Shown piece after piece: positions 25,433 to 34,346 of a DNA stretch of 64,000 nucleotides; position 1 is the first letter of the stretch; each line of letters opens with the position of its first letter. Made by a program: the position numbers and the translations under genes. Source of the stretch: Azophilus sp965199705. GTDB taxonomy: Bacteria > Pseudomonadota > Gammaproteobacteria > Pseudomonadales > Azotimanducaceae. Location: assembly GCA_965199705.1 (NCBI GenBank), contig OZ241359.1:1984001-2048000 (forward strand), in the 5' to 3' direction. The notes beneath the pieces are model-generated. The model saw only the letters and a list, made by a program, of their open reading frames with translations. It had not been told where the DNA came from and did not search any database.

Positions 25433-26371
25433 ATGAAACGCAGTCATTTGAAGAAGCAGACATCAGAGAACCCTGATCAGCATTCTGGCGCGCTGACCGG
25501 GCTGGCTGCCCGGGCGCTTGGGCCGCCGCCTGCCGATCCGGCGCTTCGCGCTTTGGGGGAACAACTCAGCGCCCGCTTTGGCGAACGGGTGGACGCCATC
25601 ATCCTCTATGGTTCCTATCGGCGCGGGGTGGCAGACGCCATGCCGGACCTCTGGGTTCTCCTCGACGCCTGGCCGCCGGAGCCGCGCCTGCATCTGTGGC
25701 TGGGCCGCCTGCTGCCACCCAATGTACACCGGATTGAACTGGAGCCGTCCCGGGCCAGCTCGGCTGGCGTCAAGACGCCCACCGCCGCCAAGGTCAATGT
25801 GCTGACAACCCGGCAGCTACTGAAGGCCGTTTCTTCGCACCTGGCGCCCTACTTCTGGGCCCGCTTCGCGCAACCCTGCCGCCTGCTCCAATGCCGGAAC
25901 GACAAGGTCCGCGCCCGCCTCGAGTACATGATGTGCCGGGCGCTGGAGCGGATGTGGCAGAGCCGCCCGCCGCGCGCCGACACGCGCACATCGACTGATT
26001 ACTGGCTTGGCGCCTTTGCCGATACCTACGCTGCCGAGATTCGCTCGGAAGGCGCCAGCCAGCAGCAGGCCATCTATGCAGCGGATCAGGCCTGGTACGA
26101 CGCCGTGTTTGCCGATCTCGGCAGATCCGACGCGCATCAGCCCCGCCGAAGCGTCCCCTGGGGGGTGACCCGCGTGTGTGGCAAGCTGGCGTCGGCTGCA
26201 CGCATCCTCAAGTCTCTGGCCACTTTCGACAAGGCCCTGGACTACTCGGTCTGGAAGCTGGAACGGCACTCGGGGCAAAAGATCCTGCTGACCGAGCGAC
26301 AACGCCGCTACCCGCTGATCTTCGCCTGGCCGGTGCTCTGGCGCCTGTATCGTCAGAACGTCCTGCGTTAG
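25433..26371 (+). CDS. Nucleotidyltransferase-fold protein resembling Tam41 (CDP-diacylglycerol synthase type)
   Basis: This 312-aa protein has a polymerase-beta-type nucleotidyltransferase start, IILYGSYRRG (about residues 56-65), followed by PDLWVLLD in the metal-aspartate position. From memory it resembles the mitochondrial CDP-diacylglycerol synthase Tam41. The YGSG-like loop, KVNVLTTRQLLK (Tam41 has STNVL..DLL), a FAQPCRLLQ segment followed by a long helix with RARLEYMMCRAL, and a C-terminal RYPLIFAWPVLWRLYR helix occur in the same order. It would make CDP-lipid from CTP and a phosphatidic-acid-like lipid. It sits between the phosphatidyltransferase and flippase genes. The fold is likely; the Tam41 relationship is moderate. 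Confidence 0.6.
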   Translation: MKRSHLKKQTSENPDQHSGALTGLAARALGPPPADPALRALGEQLSARFGERVDAIILYGSYRRGVADAMPDLWVLLDAWPPEPRLHLWLGRLLPPNVHRIELEPSRASSAGVKTPTAAKVNVLTTRQLLKAVSSHLAPYFWARFAQPCRLLQCRNDKVRARLEYMMCRALERMWQSRPPRADTRTSTDYWLGAFADTYAAEIRSEGASQQQAIYAADQAWYDAVFADLGRSDAHQPRRSVPWGVTRVCGKLASAARILKSLATFDKALDYSVWKLERHSGQKILLTERQRRYPLIFAWPVLWRLYRQNVLR

Positions 26372-26376
26372 CGCGG

Positions 26377-27771
26377 ATGTCTCCGGCGGACGCGCGGCCC
26401 AACCCGACCCTCCGCGTATTCCAGAATCTGGGATGGCTGCTCGGTGGGCGCGGGTTCAGCGCCCTGCTGACGCTCGGGGCCACCGCCATCATGGCCAGAA
26501 CGCTTGGCCCGGAAGGGCTCGGCGCCGTGGTGCTGCTGCACACTGGCGTTCTGGTCATCAAGCAACTGTGCAATGCCAAGACCTCGCACGCGGTGATCCG
26601 CTTTGGCGTGCCGCTGCTGCCCGCTGCAGGATCGGCGAGCGACGAACCGGCGCCGATGAACACACAAGACAGGCGCAGCATCGACAATGCCGCCTGGTCG
26701 GCACTGGTGGCGGGCCTGTTTCGGCTGGACATGCTGAGCGCCCTGCTGGCGACTGCGCTGGGGCTTCTGTGCCTGCTGGCCATGACGCAACTGGTCGGCC
26801 CGGAGACCAGCGGCGGCCTGGCGCTCCTGATCGGCGCCGCCTGGCTGTATCTGCCGGCGCTGGCCACATCCGCGACCGAGGCGGCGCGCGGCGCCCTGCG
26901 GGCGACTGACCGCTACCGTCTGTCCACCCTGCCTTGGGTAATCGGCGCTGGCTTGCGACTCATCGGCTGTGCGCTCGCGGCGCTGCTCGACGCGCCCCTG
27001 GGCGTCTTTGTGGCTGTCTGGGCGCTGGCGCAGGCCAGCGAACATCTGTGTCAGATCGCCTGTGCAGCGCCACATCTGAAACTGACAACAGGCGGTGCGT
27101 CGCTGCGCCAGGCGCTCGCTGAAAACGCCGGCCTTGGCGCCTATCTCAAGGTGGTGTACTGGCAATCCAACCTCGACATGCTGCCCCGCCACGGCGCCAC
27201 CCTGGCGGTCGGCGGGCTGTTCGGCGCTGACGGCGCTGGCGTATTCCGGCTCGCCAGGGACCTGGCCGAGATCGCCGCCAAACCGGTGACCTTCCTGCGC
27301 CAGGCCGTGTTCCCGGATCTCAGCCGCACCTGGGCCGACAGCCTGCACGCCTTTCGCGCCTTGATCGCGCGCACCAGCATCATCCTGGGCGCGACCGGCG
27401 CCCTGCTCACCGCGGCTGCCTGGGGTTTCGGAAGCGAGCTCCTGGCACTGGCCGGCGGCGAGGCGTTCCGCACAGGCGAGGGTCTGCTGGTGTTGCTGCT
27501 CGCCGCCGCCAGCCTCGAACTCGCCGGCGCAGCGCTGCGGCCCGCCAGCCATGTACTGGATCTGGCCGGGCCGGTGTTTCGACTTCAGGCCGTCAGCGTT
27601 CTGGCCTACTTTGTCTGCCTTGCGGGGTTCTCGCCATTGGTCGGGCTGACCAGCCCCGGTTGGGCCGGCCTGATCTCCGCCAGCATCAGCCTGAGCGCCA
27701 TGATTGTGCTGGTGACGCGCCACGCCACACCCGCCGCCTGGCAATCACGCAGACTGTCCGCGCTACAATAG
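26377..27771 (+). CDS. Oligosaccharide/lipid flippase family membrane protein (MOP/Wzx-like)
   Basis: This 464-aa polytopic membrane protein starts at ATG 26377, 5 nt after the upstream stop. An upstream in-frame extension overlaps the previous gene and is rejected. The first helix pair contains FQNLGWLLGGRGFSALLTLG and MARTLGPEGLGAVV, the standard opening of Wzx/polysaccharide-export MOP flippases. Roughly 12-14 hydrophobic segments follow. Such proteins flip lipid-linked oligosaccharides or lipids across the inner membrane. The position after head-group transfer genes suggests it flips their product (inference). Confidence 0.75.
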   Translation: MSPADARPNPTLRVFQNLGWLLGGRGFSALLTLGATAIMARTLGPEGLGAVVLLHTGVLVIKQLCNAKTSHAVIRFGVPLLPAAGSASDEPAPMNTQDRRSIDNAAWSALVAGLFRLDMLSALLATALGLLCLLAMTQLVGPETSGGLALLIGAAWLYLPALATSATEAARGALRATDRYRLSTLPWVIGAGLRLIGCALAALLDAPLGVFVAVWALAQASEHLCQIACAAPHLKLTTGGASLRQALAENAGLGAYLKVVYWQSNLDMLPRHGATLAVGGLFGADGAGVFRLARDLAEIAAKPVTFLRQAVFPDLSRTWADSLHAFRALIARTSIILGATGALLTAAAWGFGSELLALAGGEAFRTGEGLLVLLLAAASLELAGAALRPASHVLDLAGPVFRLQAVSVLAYFVCLAGFSPLVGLTSPGWAGLISASISLSAMIVLVTRHATPAAWQSRRLSALQ

Positions 27772-27819
27772 CCCGAGCACAGCAGCAGAACCAACCACTG
27801 GGAAACCCGGAAACGTCTC

Positions 27820-28659
27820 GTGACACAGAGCGTCAAACCAGGCGACTGGGCGCCGGAAATCCCGGCTGAGCCGTTGACCGACGCCCTGTCTGTCGATGAG
27901 CTCTGGCCGCAGATGCGCGAGGAAGCCCATGTCAAGGCCGCCGAAGAACCCATTCTCGGCAGCTACTTCCACGCCACGGTCCTCAATCACCACAGCCTGG
28001 CCGGCGCGCTGAGCTTTCGGCTGGCGAGCAAGCTGGACAACCCGATGCTGCCCACCATGCTGATCCGCGACGTGATTCAGGAGGCCATGGCCGGGGATGC
28101 AGAAATCCTGCAATCCGCCGCCGGCGACATGGTCGCAACCTGGCGCCGCGATCCGGCTTGCAGCGACCTGCTCACGGCATTTCTCTTCTTCAAGGGCTTC
28201 CATGCCCTGCAGGCGCACCGGATCGCGCATTGGCTCTGGGGTCAGGAACGCAGGGCGCTGGCGCAGTTCTTTCAGAATCAGATCAGCGTGACGCTCGGCG
28301 TGGACATCCACCCAGCCGCACGCTTTGGTCGCGGCATCATGCTGGATCATGCGACCGGCCTGGTCGCCGGCGAAACGGCCGTGGTCGAGGATGACGTTTC
28401 CATTCTGCACGCCGTGACGCTCGGCGGGACCGGCAAGGTCAGCGGCGATCGTCACCCGAAGATCCGCCGCGGCGTGCTCCTGGCCGCCGGTTGCAAGGTA
28501 ATCGGCAACATCGAGGTGGGTGAAGGCGCCAAGGTGGGCGCCGGCAGCGTCGTGCTGGACGATGTGCCAGGGCACGTGACTGTCGCCGGCGTACCGGCCC
28601 GCGTCGTCGGCGCAGCGCGCGGCGTGCCAGCGCACGTCATGGATCAGCGCCTGGATTGA
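27820..28659 (+). CDS. cysE: Serine O-acetyltransferase
   Basis: The enzyme acetylates L-serine with acetyl-CoA, the first step of cysteine synthesis. The start is GTG 27820. The 279-aa protein has the CysE N-terminal helical domain (from EELWPQMREEAH-like sequence, about 30-140) and a left-handed beta-helix with hexapeptide repeats. The catalytic blocks DIHPAARFGRG, LDHATGLVAGETA and HAVTLGGTGK are followed by DRHPKIRRGVLLAAG. It lies 48 bp downstream of the flippase gene. Serine is also the precursor of long-chain bases, but there is no direct reason to link cysE to the lipid genes. Confidence 0.9.
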   Translation: MTQSVKPGDWAPEIPAEPLTDALSVDELWPQMREEAHVKAAEEPILGSYFHATVLNHHSLAGALSFRLASKLDNPMLPTMLIRDVIQEAMAGDAEILQSAAGDMVATWRRDPACSDLLTAFLFFKGFHALQAHRIAHWLWGQERRALAQFFQNQISVTLGVDIHPAARFGRGIMLDHATGLVAGETAVVEDDVSILHAVTLGGTGKVSGDRHPKIRRGVLLAAGCKVIGNIEVGEGAKVGAGSVVLDDVPGHVTVAGVPARVVGAARGVPAHVMDQRLD

Positions 28660-28691
28660 AGGCAGCGTCCTGCCGGGCTGCCTCCTGGCGG

Positions 28692-29333
28692 CTAGCTTGT
28701 GGCGGCCAGGCGGGTGCGGGCGCGGTCGATGAATGCGGCCATCACCTCAGTGGTCTGCGCGCCCGGCAAGGTAAATCGGCCTGCGAGCAGATAGCAGGGC
28801 ACGCCGGAAACGCCAAGCGTGGAGGCCCGCTCAAGGTCGGCCTGCACTTCGGCCAATCCGCCCTGGCCGGCCAGATACGCCCGAACCGGCTCGACGGCCA
28901 GACCGACCGATTCCGCCGCCGCCAGCAGGGTGGCCGTATCGCCAACATCCCGGCCAGCGCAGAAGTGCCAGTCGAACAGCGTCTCCGCCAGCAGATGCTG
29001 CACGCCCTGCGTCCAGGCATATTCGAGCAGACGATGTGCGCGCAGCGTATTCGGCACTCGGGTCATGGCCGCATAGTTGAAATCCAGGCCGGCTTCCTCT
29101 GCCTCCGCGTGCAGGCGTTCCGGAATTCGGGCAGGGTCGGCAGCTTCGCCGTGGCGCGCCCGAAGCAAGCGCTCCCGCGACACGCCCGCCACCGGCACGT
29201 CCGGGCGCAGCTGGTAGGGACGCCAGCGCAGCGTGACGCCCTCGCCGACCGGTGTTTCGAGTACCCGATCAAGCCGACGCTTGCCGATATAGCACCAGGG
29301 ACAGATCACATCGGAGAAGATCTCGATTTGCAT
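28692..29333 (-). CDS. DsbA-family oxidoreductase (FrnE-like)
   Basis: This 213-aa thioredoxin-fold protein starts at ATG 29333 (MQIEIFSDVICPWCYIGKRR), which places the CPWC redox motif at about residues 11-14. The helical insertion and the cis-Pro loop SGVPCYLLAGRF are present. It has no signal peptide, as expected for the cytoplasmic FrnE/2-hydroxychromene-2-carboxylate isomerase-like branch. Members reduce or isomerise disulfides, or act with glutathione on small aromatic molecules. The substrate is unknown. Confidence 0.85.
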   Translation of the reverse strand: MQIEIFSDVICPWCYIGKRRLDRVLETPVGEGVTLRWRPYQLRPDVPVAGVSRERLLRARHGEAADPARIPERLHAEAEEAGLDFNYAAMTRVPNTLRAHRLLEYAWTQGVQHLLAETLFDWHFCAGRDVGDTATLLAAAESVGLAVEPVRAYLAGQGGLAEVQADLERASTLGVSGVPCYLLAGRFTLPGAQTTEVMAAFIDRARTRLAATS

Positions 29334-29436
29334 GGGCGAAGCCGGGCAATGAAGGGAATGACCGGCTGCAAAGCCGGTGGTTTCGGCGGCGGAATTATAT
29401 AGACTCGCAGCAGACTGGAAGCCGCGGGCGTTCACG

Positions 29437-29883
29437 ATGCCATTCCTGAGTTCAGAAACACGCCTCTACCCCGTATCGGGCATGGTGGTCGGGGCCATGC
29501 TGGGTTCGCTGGCAGCAGCAATCTACATGACCGCCGCCAACTACTTCGCCATGGAACGCCCGGCGCTCGCCCGCCAGACCCTGCTCGGAGGCGCGGCGCT
29601 GTTCGCGCTGATTGTGCTGCTGCCCATGCTGGCCACCCCTCTCGGCTTCGGTGAAAACGCCAATCCGCTGCTGACGTCAATCGTCATGGCGCTGATTCAG
29701 GGCTGGCTCGCCAGCTTTTTCGGCAGCCGCCTGCAAGGCGCCGCCATTGCCCATCACCGGCAATCAGGCGGCGAGGTGCATGGGTTGGGGCGCTCGATAC
29801 TGACCTCCATCCTGGTCGTGGTGGCCATGCTCTTCCTGCTGGTGACCATCGTCCTACCGATCAGCATCATCCTCAACGCCTGA
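29437..29883 (+). CDS. Small four-helix membrane protein of unknown function
   Basis: This 148-aa protein starts at ATG 29437 (MPFLSSETRLYP). Four hydrophobic segments are visible: GMVVGAMLGSLAAAIYM, GGAALFALIVLLPMLATPLG, TSIVMALIQGWLASFFG and SILVVVAMLFLLVTIVLPIS. No catalytic motif or recognised domain is seen. It is divergent from the DsbA-like gene and convergent with the GPH transporter gene. I do not recognise the family. Confidence 0.6.
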   Translation: MPFLSSETRLYPVSGMVVGAMLGSLAAAIYMTAANYFAMERPALARQTLLGGAALFALIVLLPMLATPLGFGENANPLLTSIVMALIQGWLASFFGSRLQGAAIAHHRQSGGEVHGLGRSILTSILVVVAMLFLLVTIVLPISIILNA

Positions 29884-29917
29884 GCCAATCCGGATTTTCG
29901 CTTTCGCGATTTCCTGG

Positions 29918-31264
29918 CTAGAGATCAGGCGCCTGAGGCCCTATCCGGGCCAGGATTCGCTCATGCGCACGCTGGTCGAGCGCATGCAGACGCGCTGCCA
30001 GAATCACCAGCACCATGATGGCCGCCGGGGCCAGGGTCATCAGATTGTGGATGGCGCCAAGGCTGGCCGCCGACTGTTCGGCGTTACCCACATAGCCGAC
30101 CACCGCAAGCGCCGCCAGAACGCCGGCGCCGCCAAGGCTCTTGGCCAGTTTCTGAAAGAAGCTGGCAGCCGCGAATATGACGCCATCGGCGCGCACGCCA
30201 TGCCGCCACTGCGCAAACTCCACTGTGTCTGGCAGCATGGCCCATCCGAGCACCGCCAGGGGCGTGCCGCCCAGGGCCAGCAATACGCCCCAGAAGAAGA
30301 TGGCCAGCAGATTGTCGTAGGGCGTGAAGTAGAGCCCGACCGCCGCCAGCAGGCTGACACAGGCGCCGAGCAGCATGCCGCCGGCCTTGCCGAAACGAGC
30401 CGCCAGCCAGGGCGTGCCGAGCAGGCCGACGAACATGACCGACATGGTGGCCAGGAACCAGGTGTCGATCAGATCAGGGCGGCCCAGGTTGTACTTGAAG
30501 AAATAGGGGGTGGCCGTCTGCCGCACGGTGAACGACAACATGCCGAACGTAAACAGCACGATCACGATCAGCAAGGGCGGATTGACAAGAATTGCCCGCA
30601 AACTGGCGCGAAGGCTTGGCGCCTCTGCCTTCGGCGGCTGCACTCGCTCTTCGGTCTGCCGGAATGTGACCAGGAGCGCGCAGGTCGCAATGCAGGCAAA
30701 CCCGAGCATGGTGGCGGGATAGCCAACCGCTTCGTCGGGGAAGCAGGCCACCAGCGCCGGCAATCCGGCAGAAACAACCAGCCCGCCGGCAAAGGCGCAG
30801 GCCATGCGAACCGTGGACAGGAGAGTACGCTCGTGGTGATCCGTGGTCAGGGATGCGGTCAGCGCCGAATAGGGAATCGTCACCGCCGTATAGACGATGC
30901 CAAAGCCGGTATAGGTCACAAAGGCCCAGAGCAACTTGCCTGACGGGGAGAGCTCGGGCGCACTGAAGCTGGCCACCGCGAAAGCCGCCAGTGGCAGGGC
31001 GCCGAACAGCAGCCAGGGCCGCATCCGACCCCAGCGGCTGCGGGTGCGTTCAGCGATCGCGCCCATGATCGGATCGGTAACAGCGTCGATGGTGCGCGCC
31101 ACCATCACCACACCGCTGGCCGCCGCCGCCGAGAGACCGAACACATCCGTGTAGAAGTACGCCAGGTACGTCATCATGGAGATGAAGTAGAGGTTGATGC
31201 CGAAGTCGCCGACGCCATAGCCCAGGCGCTGGCTGATGGCCAGACGCGCCTTTCCCTCGCTCAT
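29918..31264 (-). CDS. MFS/GPH-family sugar:cation symporter-like transporter
   Basis: This 448-aa, 12-helix transporter starts at ATG 31264 (MSEGKARLAISQRLGYG). The opening YGVGDFGINLYFISMMTYLAYFY region, DAVTDPIMGAIAERTRSRWGRMRPW and the PYSALTASLTTDHHERT block are hallmarks of the glycoside-pentoside-hexuronide:cation symporter family (MelB-like). Prediction of a sugar or sugar-like substrate is from family only. The start lies 14 bp downstream of a GCAATATCCGGGCTAG repeat copy that also holds the stop of the GST gene. Confidence 0.85.
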   Translation of the reverse strand: MSEGKARLAISQRLGYGVGDFGINLYFISMMTYLAYFYTDVFGLSAAAASGVVMVARTIDAVTDPIMGAIAERTRSRWGRMRPWLLFGALPLAAFAVASFSAPELSPSGKLLWAFVTYTGFGIVYTAVTIPYSALTASLTTDHHERTLLSTVRMACAFAGGLVVSAGLPALVACFPDEAVGYPATMLGFACIATCALLVTFRQTEERVQPPKAEAPSLRASLRAILVNPPLLIVIVLFTFGMLSFTVRQTATPYFFKYNLGRPDLIDTWFLATMSVMFVGLLGTPWLAARFGKAGGMLLGACVSLLAAVGLYFTPYDNLLAIFFWGVLLALGGTPLAVLGWAMLPDTVEFAQWRHGVRADGVIFAAASFFQKLAKSLGGAGVLAALAVVGYVGNAEQSAASLGAIHNLMTLAPAAIMVLVILAARLHALDQRAHERILARIGPQAPDL

Positions 31265-31277
31265 CGTGGCCCCTGGT

Positions 31278-31293
31278 GCAATATCCGGGCTAG
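31278..31293 (-). repeat. Dispersed 16-bp motif, copy 1
   Basis: The + strand reads GCAATATCCGGGCTAG, identical to 49369-49384. On the minus strand CTAG supplies the TAG stop of the yghU-like gene, and the transporter gene begins 14 bp further on. A 13/16 relative occurs at 29906-29921, at the transporter's own stop. Confidence 0.7.
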
Positions 31294-32138
31294 ACGTCGC
31301 CGAAATCAGCCCGGCTGTGGCGCTCAGGGACGCGCAATTCCTCCGCCCCCCAGGGGCGGTTGACGCGCACGCCGCGCTGCACGGCTGGCCTCTCGGCAAT
31401 GGCCTTGGCCCAGCGCGTTGCGTGGCTGTAGGAGGCAACATCCAGAAATTCGGCCGCTTCGTAGATATTGTTCAGCAGGAGTGCGCCATACCAGCCGAAG
31501 TTGGCCATGTCGGCAAGCGTGTAGGCATCGCCGCAAAGATACTCGTGGTGCGCAAGGCGCTGATCGAGCACATCCAGCAAGCGCTTGGTTTCCATTGTGA
31601 AGCGGTTGATGCTGTACTCGATCTTCTCTGGCGCATAGGCATAGAAATGGCCAAATCCGCCGCCTATGTAGGGTGCGCTGCCCATCTGCCAGAACAACCA
31701 GGACAGGCACTCGGCCCGCTCCGCCGGCTCCTCTGGCAGGAAGTGGCGAAACTTCTCCGCCAGATACAGCAGGATGGCGCCGGACTCGAACACCCGCACC
31801 GGCGTTGGCAGGCTGCGGTCCAGCAGGGCCGGAATCTTCGAATTCGGATTCAGCGCGACAAAGCCGCTGGAAAACTGGGCCCCCTCGCCGATATCGATCA
31901 GCCAGGCGTCGTACTCCGCCGCCGCGATACCGAGATCCAACAGCTCCTCGAGCAGGATCGTGACCTTGACGCCGTTTGGCGTCGCCAGGGAATAGAGCTG
32001 CAACGGGTGCTCGCCGACCGGCAACGCCTGCTCGTGCGTGGCGCCGGCTATGGGTCGGTTGATGCTGGCGAAGCGGCCACCGCTTTCGCTATCCCACTGC
32101 CAGACCCTGGGCGGGGCCCAGGTTGATTCTTCGGCCAT
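31290..32138 (-). CDS. yghU: Glutathione-dependent disulfide-bond oxidoreductase (YghU-type GST)
   Basis: This 282-aa glutathione S-transferase-like protein starts at ATG 32138, with GGGAGGG upstream on the minus strand. The YghU N-terminal extension (FASINRPIAGATHEQALPVG) precedes the thioredoxin-like domain with LYSLATPNGVKVTILLEELL, NPNSKIPAL and VFESGAILLYLAEKF. A helical C-terminal domain follows, with GGGFGHFYAYAPEKIEY. YghU proteins bind two glutathiones and reduce organic hydroperoxides and disulfides. The TAG stop lies in a repeated 16-bp motif shared with 49369. Confidence 0.85.
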   Translation of the reverse strand: MAEESTWAPPRVWQWDSESGGRFASINRPIAGATHEQALPVGEHPLQLYSLATPNGVKVTILLEELLDLGIAAAEYDAWLIDIGEGAQFSSGFVALNPNSKIPALLDRSLPTPVRVFESGAILLYLAEKFRHFLPEEPAERAECLSWLFWQMGSAPYIGGGFGHFYAYAPEKIEYSINRFTMETKRLLDVLDQRLAHHEYLCGDAYTLADMANFGWYGALLLNNIYEAAEFLDVASYSHATRWAKAIAERPAVQRGVRVNRPWGAEELRVPERHSRADFGDV

Positions 32139-32163
32139 GTCTGATCCCTCCCGTTGGCGCACA

Positions 32164-32222
32164 TTATCCCATCTTCACCCCATCTTCATCCCATCATCGC
32201 GCCAACTTTATCCAATCTTCAC
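32164..32222. repeat. 11-bp phased repeat array between yghU and paaA
   Basis: Units CCCATCTTCAC (32168), CCCATCTTCAT (32179) and a weaker CCCATCATCGC (32190) lie in tandem with an 11-bp period. CCAATCTTCAC at 32212 is exactly four periods after the first. The array abuts a GATAAT on the minus strand (32169-32164) that could be the yghU -10 box, so it may be an activator or operator array for yghU, for paaABCE on the other side, or for both. Confidence 0.6.
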
Positions 32223-32255
32223 GGGCATAAAATTAATACGCTTTAGACGAGATCC

Positions 32256-32285
32256 TAGCCAGAACTGTATCACTTTGTGTATGAT
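32256..32285 (+). promoter_or_regulatory. Candidate sigma-70 promoter of the paa operon
   Basis: TAGCCA (32256-32261) and TATGAT (32280-32285) are separated by 18 bp. Transcription would start near 32292, which supports translation from ATG 32315 rather than GTG 32291. ATCA and TGAT arms (from 32269) form a short inverted repeat over the -10 region and could be part of an operator. The -35 match is only 4 of 6. Confidence 0.4.
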
Positions 32286-32314
32286 GGCCGGTGACGCAAC
32301 CTCGACAGGCGGTG

Positions 32315-33313
<999 letters not shown>

Positions 33314-33316
33314 CAG

Positions 33317-33601
33317 ATGCCGGAATCGATGCCACTCTACGAGGTGTTCGTGCGCGCCCGGCGCGGCCTGGAACACCGACACGCCGGCAGCCTGCGCGCC
33401 GAGGATTCGGAAATGGCGTTGCAGTATGCGCGCGAACTCTATACCCGGCGGCGCGAGGGCGTGAGCCTCTGGGTGGTGCGCTCCAGCGACATAGTCGCCT
33501 CCCAGGAAGAAGATGCGCCCGCCTTCTTCGACCCGGCGGACGACAAGCCCTACCGCCAGGCCACCTGGTACAAGCTGCCGGAAGGCGTCAAGAACCTGTG
33601 A
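33317..33601 (+). CDS. paaB: 1,2-phenylacetyl-CoA epoxidase subunit B
   Basis: This 94-aa small subunit begins MPESMPLYEVFVRARRGLEHRHAGSL-like sequence with the family's LYEVFVR...GLEH motif. YARELYTRRREGVSLWVV and a C-terminal PYRQATWYKLPEGVKNL follow. PaaB bridges the PaaAC heterodimers of the epoxidase. It overlaps the next gene (paaC, GTG start) by 4 bp. The length matches the family norm of about 95 aa. Confidence 0.92.
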   Translation: MPESMPLYEVFVRARRGLEHRHAGSLRAEDSEMALQYARELYTRRREGVSLWVVRSSDIVASQEEDAPAFFDPADDKPYRQATWYKLPEGVKNL

Positions 33602-34338
33602 GCCTTCTGGCAGCGGTTGTGGGGCTTGCCGATGATGCGCTGGTGATCGGGCATCGCCTCTCGGAGTGGTGCGGCAAGGCGCCATTCCTGGAGGAAGATC
33701 TGGCAATCACCAACACGGCGCTCGATTTCCTGGACCGGGCACGCTCACTGTACGCCTATGCAGAATCGCTGGGCGGACGCAACGAGGATGAATACGCCTA
33801 TCTGCGCGACGCCGGGGAGTACCGGAATCTCCTGATCTTCGAGCTGCCCGGCGACGACTTCGCGCTCGCCTGTGCGCGCCAGTTCCTGGTGGATGTCTTC
33901 GACGACCTCTACCTGACGGCGCTTGCCGACAGCACGGACCCAACCCTGGCGGTGCTCGGCGCCAGGTGCCGGAAGGCATCCGCCTATCATCTGCGGCACT
34001 CGGACGAACTGCTCAGGCGCCTGGGCGACGGCACGGCGGAAAGCCGCGCACGCATGCAGCAGGCGCTTGCGGAAGTCTGGGGATACCATCAGGAGTTGTT
34101 CGAGATGTCGTCGGAAGAAAGCGATCTGGCGAGCAGCGGCGTGCTGCCGCACAGAGGCGCTCTGGCCTCGCCCTGGGCCGCCAGGGTCGATGCGAGCCTT
34201 GCCGTCGCCACACTCAGCAAGCCGACAATCAGCGAGCGCTTGACCGGCGGCCGTTCAGGCGTGCATACGCAGCACCTCAGCGCCATGCTCGCAGAAATGC
34301 AGCAGTTGCCGCGCGCCTTTCCGGGCGCCGCCTGGTAG
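33598..34338 (+). CDS. paaC: 1,2-phenylacetyl-CoA epoxidase subunit C (structural)
   Basis: This 246-aa partner of PaaA starts at GTG 33598 overlapping the paaB stop. GLADDALVIGHRLSEWCGKAPFLEEDLAITN and YAYLRDAGEYRNLLIFELP are diagnostic of PaaC. The protein has the ferritin-like helical fold but serves a structural role. It ends just 8 bp before paaE; the paaD gene usually found at this point is missing. Confidence 0.92.
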   Translation: MSLLAAVVGLADDALVIGHRLSEWCGKAPFLEEDLAITNTALDFLDRARSLYAYAESLGGRNEDEYAYLRDAGEYRNLLIFELPGDDFALACARQFLVDVFDDLYLTALADSTDPTLAVLGARCRKASAYHLRHSDELLRRLGDGTAESRARMQQALAEVWGYHQELFEMSSEESDLASSGVLPHRGALASPWAARVDASLAVATLSKPTISERLTGGRSGVHTQHLSAMLAEMQQLPRAFPGAAW

Positions 34339-34346
34339 CCGCCGGC

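Noticed and set aside
26368..27744. A 458-codon minus-strand open frame
   Set aside because: It is antisense to the flippase gene and composed mainly of Gln, Arg, Gly and Ala without any domain.
32291..32314. GTG 32291 as the paaA start
   Set aside because: It would be almost leaderless relative to the likely promoter; ATG 32315 has a better context.
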